Of a stretch of 34,313 nt of DNA, positions 23,796 to 32,300 are shown piece after piece (position 1 is the first letter of the stretch; every line of letters begins with the position of its first letter). Source of the stretch: JAFGJQ01 sp964586145 (GTDB lineage: Bacteria; Planctomycetota; Phycisphaerae; UBA1845); the NCBI GenBank assembly GCA_964586145.1, contig CAZPHH010000051.1, positions 1 to 34,313 on the forward strand, in the 5' to 3' direction. Below the pieces are notes generated by a model. That model searched no databases. It saw only the letters and a program-made list of their open reading frames with translations, and was not told the origin of the DNA. The position numbers and the translations under genes were made by a program.

Positions 23796-26000
23796 ATGGA
23801 AATTACCCCGATTCGCACGACTGTGCGCGTGAACATTGTTCCGCCTTCCTCATTCCAACTACGAAATCGGCTCCCTGTTCGCACGATGCTCGGCCGAGCC
23901 GCGATCCTGATCGCGGTCCTTTGTGCGGCCGTCCCGGTCCGCGCAAAAGACCTCGAACGCTATCCGGACGGTCTGCCCAAGTACCTCACGCCCGAGGAGC
24001 GATTGCTCCCGATCGACGGCCCGACCCGGGAAGCCTTCACACTGAGAGCGCCCCCGACCGGCACGATCCACTGCCCCGCCGAGTACGAGCCGCAGGAGGG
24101 GCTGTTCATCGCGTGGGAGGGCTATACGTCCGTGCTGCAGGCCATGGCGGTTGGGATCACGACAAACGATCCGGAGGCAATCGTCTACGTAGTGGTGGAC
24201 ACCACCTCCGAGCAGACTACCGTCGCCAACACACTCACGGCGGCGGGCGCCAATATGAGCCAGGTCGAATTCATCGTTCGCACGACGGACACGGTGTGGA
24301 TTCGCGACTACGGTCCGCGGTTCATCTTCGAGGACGGGATCCGCGCCATTGTGGATCACACCTACAACCGGCCCCGGCCCAACGACAACGCCTTCAACGC
24401 GTATCTCGGGCCGCTCTGGGGCGAAACCGTCTACGACATCCCGCTATCGCACGGCGGCGGCAACTTCCACCTGTTCGCCAACGGCGACGCCTTCATGACG
24501 GACCTTATTCTGGCCGAGAACCCCGGCCTCACCGCTAAGAGCGTCAAGGAACTCTACAGCGAGTACCAGAACGTCGACCTCACCATCTACCCGGGGTTCC
24601 CCACCAGCTTCGATTCCACCCAACACATCGACATGTGGATGCTCCCCGTGGGCGACAACAAGGTGATCATCGGCCAATACGCCTCCTCCACCGGCCAGCC
24701 CTACACCATCACCGAAAACGCGGTCGCCGACCTCACCGCCCGCGGCTACACGGTCTATCGCACGCCCGGCTGGAACTCCGGCGGCACGCATTACACGTAC
24801 ACCAACGCGGTCATCCTCAACGACCTCGTCTTCGTTCCCAAGTTCAACGTGAGCCAGGACGCCACCGCATTGGCCGTCTTTCAGGCCGCCATGCCCGGCT
24901 ACACCACCATCCAGGTGGATTGCTCCAGCATCATCACCGCCGCGGGCGCGATGCACTGTGTGGTCATGCACGTGCCGGCGTACGTCTCGCCGGAACCCGT
25001 GGTGAGGCTCCTGTCGCCCAACGGCGGCGAAATCTGGAACCCCGACCAGCCGTACGACATCACCTGGACCGCCCGTGACGACGTGGGCGTGGCCGGCGTC
25101 GATCTGTACTACTCGACGGACGGCGGCCTGACCTATCCGGACCTGATCGCCGCCGACCTGCCCAACACCGGCTCCTTCACCTGGACCGTGCCGTCCATCA
25201 TCGCGCACCACTGCCGCGTACGGGCGGTCGCGCACGATGCCGACGAAAACACCGGGCAGGATGATTCCGACGCGGACTTCCGCATTGCACCGGGCGGGCC
25301 GCAAGTCGTGTATTCATGGGACATGAACACCAACCCCGGCTGGACCACTCAGGGTCTGTGGGCCTGGGGCCAGCCGACGGGCGGCGGGGGAGCGTACGGC
25401 AACCCCGACCCCGCCAGCGGCTACACGGGGTTGAACGTGTATGGGTACAACCTGAACGGAGACTACACGAACTCCATGCCGGAGACCCACCTGACCAGTA
25501 CGGCCATTGACTGCACGGGGCTTTCCACGGTGAGCCTGGTGTTCTGGCGGTGGCTGGGTGTGGAGCGCAGCATGTACGACCATGCCTACGTCCGGGTGAG
25601 CAACAACGGAACGACCTGGACGACGATCTGGCAGAATCCGGATGAGGACGTGACCGATTCCACCTGGATTCGGCAGGAGTTTGACATTTCCGCGATTGCG
25701 GACAATCAGCCGACGGTTTACCTGCGCTGGACGATGGGCACGACCGACAGTGCTTGGACGTACTGCGGCTGGAACATCGACGACGTGGAGATCCGGGCCA
25801 CCACGCCCGCCGCGGGAGACGGCGACTGTGACGGCGACGGCAATGTGGACCTGGCCGACTTCGCCGCTTTCCAGCGGTGCTACAGCGGCCCCGACGCCGA
25901 ATGGATCCCCGCCGCCTGCGCCCCCGCCGACACCGACGGCGACGGCGACGTGGACCACGCGGACGCCGGCCTGTTCACAACCTTGCTGACCGGCCCCTAA
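23796..26000 (+). CDS. Secreted agmatine/peptidylarginine deiminase-like protein with accessory domains
   Basis: A 734-residue protein. ATG 23796 follows TTTGGAG at 8 nt. ATG 23886 would give a shorter, classic signal peptide (MLGRAAILIAVLCAAVPVRA), so the start is not certain. Residues of about 85-400 form a PAD_porph/AguA-type guanidine-deiminase domain. Its catalytic positions are visible: D171 in WIRDYGPRF, H219 in SHGGGNF, H277 in HIDMW, and the nucleophile C388 in AMHCVVM. After it come an Ig-like domain (about 405-495, LLSPNGGEIWNPDQPYDI), a jelly-roll/MAM-like beta domain (about 505-670) and a dockerin/EF-hand-like C-terminal module (GDCDGDGNVDLADF, then DTDGDGDVDHAD). AguA is normally cytoplasmic, so an exported form with binding domains suggests an extracellular substrate, either agmatine or protein arginine. 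Confidence 0.85.
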   Translation: MEITPIRTTVRVNIVPPSSFQLRNRLPVRTMLGRAAILIAVLCAAVPVRAKDLERYPDGLPKYLTPEERLLPIDGPTREAFTLRAPPTGTIHCPAEYEPQEGLFIAWEGYTSVLQAMAVGITTNDPEAIVYVVVDTTSEQTTVANTLTAAGANMSQVEFIVRTTDTVWIRDYGPRFIFEDGIRAIVDHTYNRPRPNDNAFNAYLGPLWGETVYDIPLSHGGGNFHLFANGDAFMTDLILAENPGLTAKSVKELYSEYQNVDLTIYPGFPTSFDSTQHIDMWMLPVGDNKVIIGQYASSTGQPYTITENAVADLTARGYTVYRTPGWNSGGTHYTYTNAVILNDLVFVPKFNVSQDATALAVFQAAMPGYTTIQVDCSSIITAAGAMHCVVMHVPAYVSPEPVVRLLSPNGGEIWNPDQPYDITWTARDDVGVAGVDLYYSTDGGLTYPDLIAADLPNTGSFTWTVPSIIAHHCRVRAVAHDADENTGQDDSDADFRIAPGGPQVVYSWDMNTNPGWTTQGLWAWGQPTGGGGAYGNPDPASGYTGLNVYGYNLNGDYTNSMPETHLTSTAIDCTGLSTVSLVFWRWLGVERSMYDHAYVRVSNNGTTWTTIWQNPDEDVTDSTWIRQEFDISAIADNQPTVYLRWTMGTTDSAWTYCGWNIDDVEIRATTPAAGDGDCDGDGNVDLADFAAFQRCYSGPDAEWIPAACAPADTDGDGDVDHADAGLFTTLLTGP

Positions 26001-26098
26001 GCTCACGCGGCCGCATCTGCGGGTCCGCTCGGCCGGGAGTCGTTCTCGGCCGTGTCCATGGGGGAATCCGCCTCCCTCTCCGTCCGCGAGACGCCACC

Positions 26099-27877
26099 CT
26101 ACGGCAAGCGCTGCAGGATGCCGACGCCCCGGTTGGGCGGGCCCACGATGGCCCAGGCATATCGGCCCAGAAGGGCAGAGACAAGATCACCCCCCCGGGC
26201 ATTCACAAGCTTGGCCAGCAACAGGATCAATCCGATGCCCGCCCCCACAATGAACCCGCCCAGATGCGCCCAGTGGGCCGTACCATCTTCAATCCCCAGG
26301 GCGGTGTAGAAGATGTCAAAAGCGATGTAGAACAAGACCACCCAGAAACCGCGCATCGCCCACATCCAAAGGGACAGGTGAAAGCCGGTAACCAGCCCCC
26401 AGCGGACCCACGCCGCCATGTGAACTTTGTGGATGGGAAACAACACCAGGTACATGCCGGCGAGCCCCATGATGGCGCCGGATGCGCCGAGCATCGGCGA
26501 AGGAGCTTCCGAGGACAGGGACGCCATGTGGATGACGGCTGCCCCGACGGCGAGAATCGGATACAGGACGACGGTCAGCGTGTTGCCGATCAGCGCATTG
26601 ACCCGCGAGCCGAACACCATCAGGAAGATCAGGTTGCCCACCAGATGCAGAATGCCTCCGTGCAGGAAAGCATGAGTGACAAGCTGGTGCGGCTGGTATA
26701 CCCCCAGGCACCGGTCGTCGACCGCCAGGGACTCATGGGCGGCGAGGATCACCTCTTCCTCGCTCATGTTCGGGTCTTCCTCACTGATCGCGTCGTACCG
26801 GGCTTCAAAGGCCGCAGAGTTGCCGTAGTCCGTGAACGCATACATCATCGCCAGAAGCTCAGGAGACGGCTCAGCATCACCCGCCCAGAGCATCATGTTC
26901 TTGGCAGAGCGCATCCTCGGCGACCCGGTCCACTCGTAATACAGAAACCAGAAGCTGGTCAGGATGGTAACGATGGCAATCCCCCGGATCACGTACGGTT
27001 TCCGTGTGCCGAAGGCTTCCGAGGCGATGGGGTACAGCCCCGTCCAGAAAATCCAACTGAGCCACCCGATCACGCTCTCGACGGCGGCGTACGTCTCGTC
27101 GAGATTGGTTTCCTCCGCCGTGAGAATGCTGCGGCCCGTCTTCACGTTGATCCCGCACGCGACACACACGCGAGCGGACGCGCCGAGCCGCTTCCTGCAG
27201 CACGGGCACATAGGCCCGTCAGCGGCCGGGGAGCCGTCGTCGGCGTGCGTGCGGCCGGGTTCCTCAGGATCCGTCGTCTGTGCGGCGGGCACGCGCTCAC
27301 CCGTGGTGAGCGCCGCCAGGTCGTTGAGATCGTCGGCGATGCGATACGTGCCGTGATCCAACGCGTCCGTCTCAGCGGAGTCAGCTCGCGTCGTTGGCAT
27401 AGCCGTGCGTGATGTCACGTCGGTCGTGCCGTAGAAAAGTTCATACTCTCCGATTAGGACGCGATCACCCGGCTTCAGATTATGCACCGTGACGCGTCGG
27501 CGGTTCACGAACAGCCCGTTCGTGCTGTTGCGGTCCTCGATGCGCCATCCGTCCCGGGTGGGGACCAGGACGCAATGCTGACGCGACACGCGAGTGCCGG
27601 GCAGCAGCAACGCGTTGCCCGGTTGTTTGCCGATGCCGATCGGGCGATCGCCCGCCGGGAAGATGTGCTCGCCCACGTGCTGCGGACCCCGGATGATGAC
27701 CAGACGGACCGTGGACGTCGTGTCGCGGTCCGGCTCACCGCCGCTGACCAGGCGTATGGGATGCTTGCACGCAGGGCACTGCGCCACCCTGCCCGCATAC
27801 GACCAGGGGAGTTTCAGATGCCTTCCGCACGGGCAGGATACCCTGACCGTTGTCCCTCGCCGCGGTGCCGCGCTCAT
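26099..27877 (-). CDS. FHA/zinc-ribbon/rhomboid protease fusion
   Basis: A 592-residue protein. Domains in order: a zinc finger (C15, C17, C34, C37); an FHA phosphopeptide-binding domain (about 58-150) with its core motifs IGIGKQPGN, SRQH (98-101) and NSTNG (117-121); an acidic linker; a second zinc ribbon (CPCC then CVACGIN, about 224-242); and a rhomboid intramembrane serine protease. The rhomboid part has the HAFLHGGILHLVGN helix, catalytic S466 in GASGAIMG and H538 in AHLGGFIVG. A helix near 295-313 and a 90-residue acidic loop precede the core. The cytoplasmic head could couple Ser/Thr phosphorylation to membrane proteolysis. This is inferred from domain order; no kinase gene is adjacent. 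Confidence 0.9.
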   Translation of the reverse strand: MSAAPRRGTTVRVSCPCGRHLKLPWSYAGRVAQCPACKHPIRLVSGGEPDRDTTSTVRLVIIRGPQHVGEHIFPAGDRPIGIGKQPGNALLLPGTRVSRQHCVLVPTRDGWRIEDRNSTNGLFVNRRRVTVHNLKPGDRVLIGEYELFYGTTDVTSRTAMPTTRADSAETDALDHGTYRIADDLNDLAALTTGERVPAAQTTDPEEPGRTHADDGSPAADGPMCPCCRKRLGASARVCVACGINVKTGRSILTAEETNLDETYAAVESVIGWLSWIFWTGLYPIASEAFGTRKPYVIRGIAIVTILTSFWFLYYEWTGSPRMRSAKNMMLWAGDAEPSPELLAMMYAFTDYGNSAAFEARYDAISEEDPNMSEEEVILAAHESLAVDDRCLGVYQPHQLVTHAFLHGGILHLVGNLIFLMVFGSRVNALIGNTLTVVLYPILAVGAAVIHMASLSSEAPSPMLGASGAIMGLAGMYLVLFPIHKVHMAAWVRWGLVTGFHLSLWMWAMRGFWVVLFYIAFDIFYTALGIEDGTAHWAHLGGFIVGAGIGLILLLAKLVNARGGDLVSALLGRYAWAIVGPPNRGVGILQRLP

Positions 27878-27966
27878 CGAACTCGTCCGCCGACGCGACC
27901 GCGCACGTTCTCGAAGACGCGATGGGGAAACGTGCCGGTGCCGTCGCGACCTTCCAAACCGATTTC

Positions 27967-27995
27967 AGTATGTCCTTTCGGCCACGTGAAGTCAA
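27967..27995 (-). promoter_or_regulatory. Sigma70-like promoter for the FHA-rhomboid gene
   Basis: On the minus strand, TTGACT (27995-27990), a 17-nt spacer and CATACT (27972-27967). The expected start is near 27960, giving a leader of about 83 nt before the ATG at 27877. Confidence 0.55.
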
Positions 27996-28277
27996 GGCGG
28001 TCCGCTTGCATCAATTTGGAAAAAACGAGGCGGAGAACATTGGTGGAAGAGGGGGTGCGACCAACGGGCTCCAGCGTTCGGCGTCCCTGCCGGTGTCAGG
28101 ACGGAGCGAATCCGGGGATTCGACATTCGCACCATGCGTCTGCCTTACGGAGAAGATGCATCTCACACTACACGTTCCGTTCCGAGCGGCATCGGAACTC
28201 CTCGCCGGGCCACCAGTTCTGCACCGCCGGGTTCACGCTCTGCGCGGGCGTGAATGCTCCCTCGGGCGTATCTCAGC

Positions 28278-28377
28278 NNNNNNNNNNNNNNNNNNNNNNN
28301 NNNNNNNNNNNNNNNNNNNNNNNNNNNNNNNNNNNNNNNNNNNNNNNNNNNNNNNNNNNNNNNNNNNNNNNNNNNNN
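28278..28377. other. Scaffold gap (100 N)
   Basis: A second run of exactly 100 N, again in repeat-rich intergenic DNA. The linkage of the helicase gene to the rest of the window depends on this join. Confidence 0.98.
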
Positions 28378-28499
28378 TCGCGGACCATCTCTTCCCGTCT
28401 CGATCGTGTGGGGTCTGCCTCGCGGGCCATTCGGTTTCGAGATTCTGGTTTGTTGTGTGTGGCCGGTCGCTTACGGCCGGTTGACGTGTCCAATGCTCC

Positions 28500-28551
28500 C
28501 CGTCTCGCCCGCCCCTCAACGCAGGAATCAGGTTTGGTGTCCCGCGATTTC
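28500..28551. repeat. Direct repeat, copy 1
   Basis: Shares with 28921-28972 the order CGTCTCGCCCGCCCC, then AACGCAGGA, then TGGTGTCCC(G/C)CGATTT. The differences are a few substitutions and small indels. The spacing between copies is about 420 bp. Confidence 0.6.
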
Positions 28552-28593
28552 TCCGCACCGCTCCAGAAGGGCCGGAGGCCCGATTGAGAAAAG

Positions 28594-28767
28594 CCCGCCC
28601 GTTTCAACGGCGGGTCCGTGCCGGTCCCCCCAACCCCCCGGTCCTGAAGGGACCGGATGAACGCCGCCTTCCCCCAGCCTCAAGGAGGCGTAAGGGTGTA
28701 GTCCCGGTGCGCCGGGACGTAAGCCCCTGGAACCCCGCGCCCCCGACCAAGTGAGCCCCATCGGGGC
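28594..28767. repeat. Cluster of four GC-rich hairpins
   Basis: Stems: CCCGCC/GGCGGG (28594-28614), CCGGTCC/GGACCGG (28638-28656), GTCCCGG/CCGGGAC (28701-28718) and GCCCC/GGGGC (28755-28767). All are short perfect palindromes with loops of 3-9 nt. They resemble REP-like elements and the hairpins beside the first gap. Confidence 0.65.
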
Positions 28768-28920
28768 GACACGCTCTGGCACTCCCGAACCGTCACATCC
28801 CCATCGCACCCCGGCGCACCGGCACACGACTCGGCGCCGGTACGGCTCCCCGCGCCTTCGCCCGCCGCGGCAGACCCTCGCACCCACCACCTCACCAGCT
28901 TCCGCCGGCGCGCCAGTGTC

Positions 28921-28972
28921 CCGTCTCGCCCGCCCCCTTAACGCAGGACCATGTCTGGTGTCCCCCGATTTC
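28921..28972. repeat. Direct repeat, copy 2
   Basis: Second copy of the roughly 52-bp repeat at 28500-28551. The two copies bracket the hairpin cluster, which suggests either the ends of a decayed element or a segmental duplication. Confidence 0.6.
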
Positions 28973-29283
28973 CCCGGTTGAGGAAGACCTTTCTGGGCAG
29001 CCCAAGCAGGGCATTGACGATGCCGCGGTCGGCGGGCAGACTGCGGATGCTCGACGCGTGGAACGCGCCGCCCACGGGGCAAGCTGCGGTTCTCGAGGAC
29101 TCATGACTGTGAGAGGCGTCGGATATGTGATGTTCCGCGAATCGCACTTCTCACGCGGTGTGGTGGGCCCGCGCCTTACTCTGCCCCACGGAGCCGCTAC
29201 CCCGGGAACCGCGAAGACGGTAAACTCGGGATACGCAAGAGTAGCGCCACGGTATTCATGGCCCAAATACTATGATTCGGCAT

Positions 29284-29313
29284 TTGCCGGCGAAGTCAGA
29301 CCAGCCGCATATT
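29284..29313 (+). promoter_or_regulatory. Possible promoter for the helicase-nuclease gene
   Basis: TTGCCG (29284-29289), an 18-nt spacer and CATATT (29308-29313). The expected start is near 29320, about 33 nt before the ATG at 29353. A TATGAT at 29271 without a -35 box is an alternative. Confidence 0.4.
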
Positions 29314-29352
29314 GAGTGAAGCGAACGCGTGTGATGGTTGGGAAGGCCGACG

Positions 29353-32300
29353 ATGGGCGTAGACAACGTCAAAAAGAGACTTGAGCAGGCGCGGCAGTCC
29401 CTTCTGGATCTTTCGCGCCGGAATCGGCTTTTAAACTTCAAGCCTCGCGGCCGGACGTCACTGAACATCGTCGACGAGATTCCGTCCGAAGTCTACCGGA
29501 TTCTGGTCACGAACCAGGAGACCATGCAGTTCCTGCCATTGGAGGAATCTGAGCACTACAGAACAACCGGCTCCGAACGGAACGTGGAAAACGGAGAAGT
29601 CGAAGGAGAGTTCGACGATTCCGATGAACTCGCGCTTTTCGACCTCCCGGAGAACGACGAATCCGGAGCGCTGGCCGATCGCCATACCGATCGTTACCTG
29701 CAAACCGCCTTGACCGGCGACAAACTGCAGACCCAACTGTTGTACCTGAGCCGGGAGGCTGAAAGCGCCCTCCAGGAACGTGGATGCAATGTACTTTATC
29801 TGGCTATCGGCTTCCTGGAGTGGAAGGACCGCGAGGACTCCAACGTCGTCTCACGTGCTCCACTCATCCTGGTTCCGGTTGAACTAACCCGGGAATCGGC
29901 GAAGAAGCGGTTCAAGCTGCGATTGTTCGACGATGAGCCATTGCTGAATCCTTCCCTGGTACACCTCTGCCGTCAGAAGTTCGGTCTGGCACTCCCGGAG
30001 TTTGCGGCCGAGCATGACGAGTCAATCCAACAGCTGTTTGACGGGATACAGGCCGTCATTGCAGAGTCGCCGGGTTGGTCGTTGGTGCCGGAGATGCACC
30101 TGGGCCTGTTCTCCTTCGCGAAGATCCTGATGTACTTGGACCTTGACGATAAGCGTTGGCCGGAAGAGCGACCGATCAGTGCGCACCCTCTTCTGCAATC
30201 CCTGCTGGACCAGGAGCATGCCTCGGGGGCGCCCGTGGACGTGCTCGGGCCGGAGGAGATCGACGACAAGGTTCCTCCGCATGCGACCTTCCAGGTTCTG
30301 GATGCGGATTCCAGCCAGCAGTCAGCGATTCTGGCCGCCAAGCGTGGCGTCAGCATGGTGATCGAGGGGCCCCCCGGAACGGGAAAATCGCAGACCATCA
30401 CGAACATCATTGCGGAGTGCCTGTCGGAGGGAAGGACAGTGCTGTTCGTGGCGGAGAAGTCGGCGGCTCTCGACGTGGTCAAGCGCCGCCTCGTACAGGT
30501 TGGCCTGGGCGGCTTCGTGACGGAACTGCACAGCCGGAAGGCCAGCAAGAAAGAGTTCATGGACGAGCTGCGTCGCTCGATGGCCGAAGAGCACACGGAG
30601 CCCGATCGGCTGGAACTCGATGCGAAAAGCCTAGCGCAATCGCGCGACCGCCTGAACCAGTATGTGCGGACGCTGCATAAGCGTGCGCCAGCCCTGGACA
30701 TGTCCCCATTCGAGACTATCAGCCGGTGCGCGGCCTTGCAGCATGCTCCCGAAGCTCCATTCGACCTTCCCGACGTCGGTTCCTGGACGCCAGAACGGCT
30801 GAATGAGGCAAAGGGGATCGTCGCCACTTTGAGTCGGGCAGCGGAACACGTGGACAATCCGCTGACCCACCCCTGGCGCGGAGTGGGCCATCGGGACGTT
30901 CCGCTGCATTTACGGCAGCAGGTACCCCATCTGCTTCAAGGCCTGGAAGATTCAGTCCAGCAATCCATCGCTGCGGCCGGGCGAGTGGCGTCGTGCCTGG
31001 CCGCCGATCCGCCGACGAACCGGCAGCAGTGCGTGGATTTGATACAAGACGCGCAGCTCATCGTGGGCGGGTCAGGGATCGGCCCGGCGAGCCTCGACGA
31101 TTCGGCATGGGACAGCGTACCGCCGGGGCTTCGAGAATTGTTGTCGGCCGGCGATCGTCTACAGATGCTGCGGGCCAAACTGGATGGCCGGTGGGCCCAT
31201 GCCGCAGAAGACACAGACTGGGCAGCCTTGGCCGCTCGCCGCCGCTCTTGGTCGAACCATTCTTTTCATTGGTTCCTGCCCCAATGGTGGAAGGACGTGT
31301 GGTTGATTCGCAGGCATAGGACCAAGGGACACCGATGCGAGGAAGCTACCCTTCAGGCCGACTTGGCGGTCCTGATGGAGATCCGATTGACCAAGCAAGA
31401 AATCCTTCAGGGGCAGGACTGCTGGGCGGCTCGGTTTGGCGGCCTTTGGCAGGGAGTACAGTCCGATTGGCAGAAGCTTCGGGCATACGCCAGAACCGTT
31501 CTTCGGCTTCGACAACGAATCCTGGCTCATCCGTCCTCTCGGGGTGAGTTGGGCGCGATACTGGTTGAGAATCCCAAGAAGGTGCTCTTTGTCAAGTCGG
31601 TGAACGAGCTCGTTGCGAAGCTGAAAGCTCTGAAACAGGCCTGGGGGTCATTTCGAGATACTCTCAAGATTGACGGTGAGCAGTTCCTGGGAGTATCGCC
31701 GGATCTCGTCCCATTTGAACTCTGGCTTCGGCGAATCCGGGAGGCCGGGGCGGCACAGGAATCGCTGCTGGACTGGGCGGCCTGGCTGCGAGCGCGAGAT
31801 GCTGCCCGCTCTGCCGGGTTGGAGGCCTTCCTGGGCTGGGCGATCGAGAATCGGGAACGTCATGGTCCCCCGACCTGGCTCGATGCCTTCGAGCGACAGT
31901 CTATGCGGCTCTGGATGGACCGTTTAGCCCGGGACAATCCGATCATCCGGGATTTTCACGGCGAGGACCACGTTCGCTTCATCGACAGGTTTCGGCAGGC
32001 GGACCGCCGGTGGTTGGAGGTGAGCCGCTCCCGCCTTGCGGCCCAGATCGCGGCAAAACGGCCACGCGTCGGGCAGTCTTTCGGCGAGAACTCCGGCCTG
32101 GCAATCCTCGAGGCGGAACTGCGTCGCAAACGGCGGCACAAGCCCATCCGAAAACTGCTGGCGGGCCCCGCAGGCCGCGCCATTCAACGAATCACGCCGT
32201 GCTTCATGATGAGCCCAATTTCGGTCGCCCAGTTCCTGGAACCGGGCGCTCTGGATTTTGACGTGGTGATCTTCGACGAGGCCAGCCAGGTGGAATGGGC

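Larger units (their letters stand above)
27996..29352. other. Long gene-free, repeat-rich stretch with a scaffold gap
   Basis: About 1.3 kb with no supportable gene. It contains the 100-N gap, a cluster of four GC hairpins (28594-28767), a pair of roughly 52-bp direct repeats (28500-28551 and 28921-28972) and the helicase promoter. Short open frames here are GC-driven and cross the repeats or the gap. Part of 28940-29110 might be the remnant of a mobile element, but no transposase motif could be read. Confidence 0.65.

Noticed and set aside
25877..27412. Long plus-strand open frame of 511 codons
   Set aside because: It is the antisense of the FHA-rhomboid gene, whose domain motifs are clear. 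The frame is open because of GC-rich codon bias.
28938..29147. Possible transposase remnant on the minus strand
   Set aside because: The frame is short, shows no DDE or HUH motif and overlaps the direct repeat. It is kept only as a possibility in the intergenic entry.
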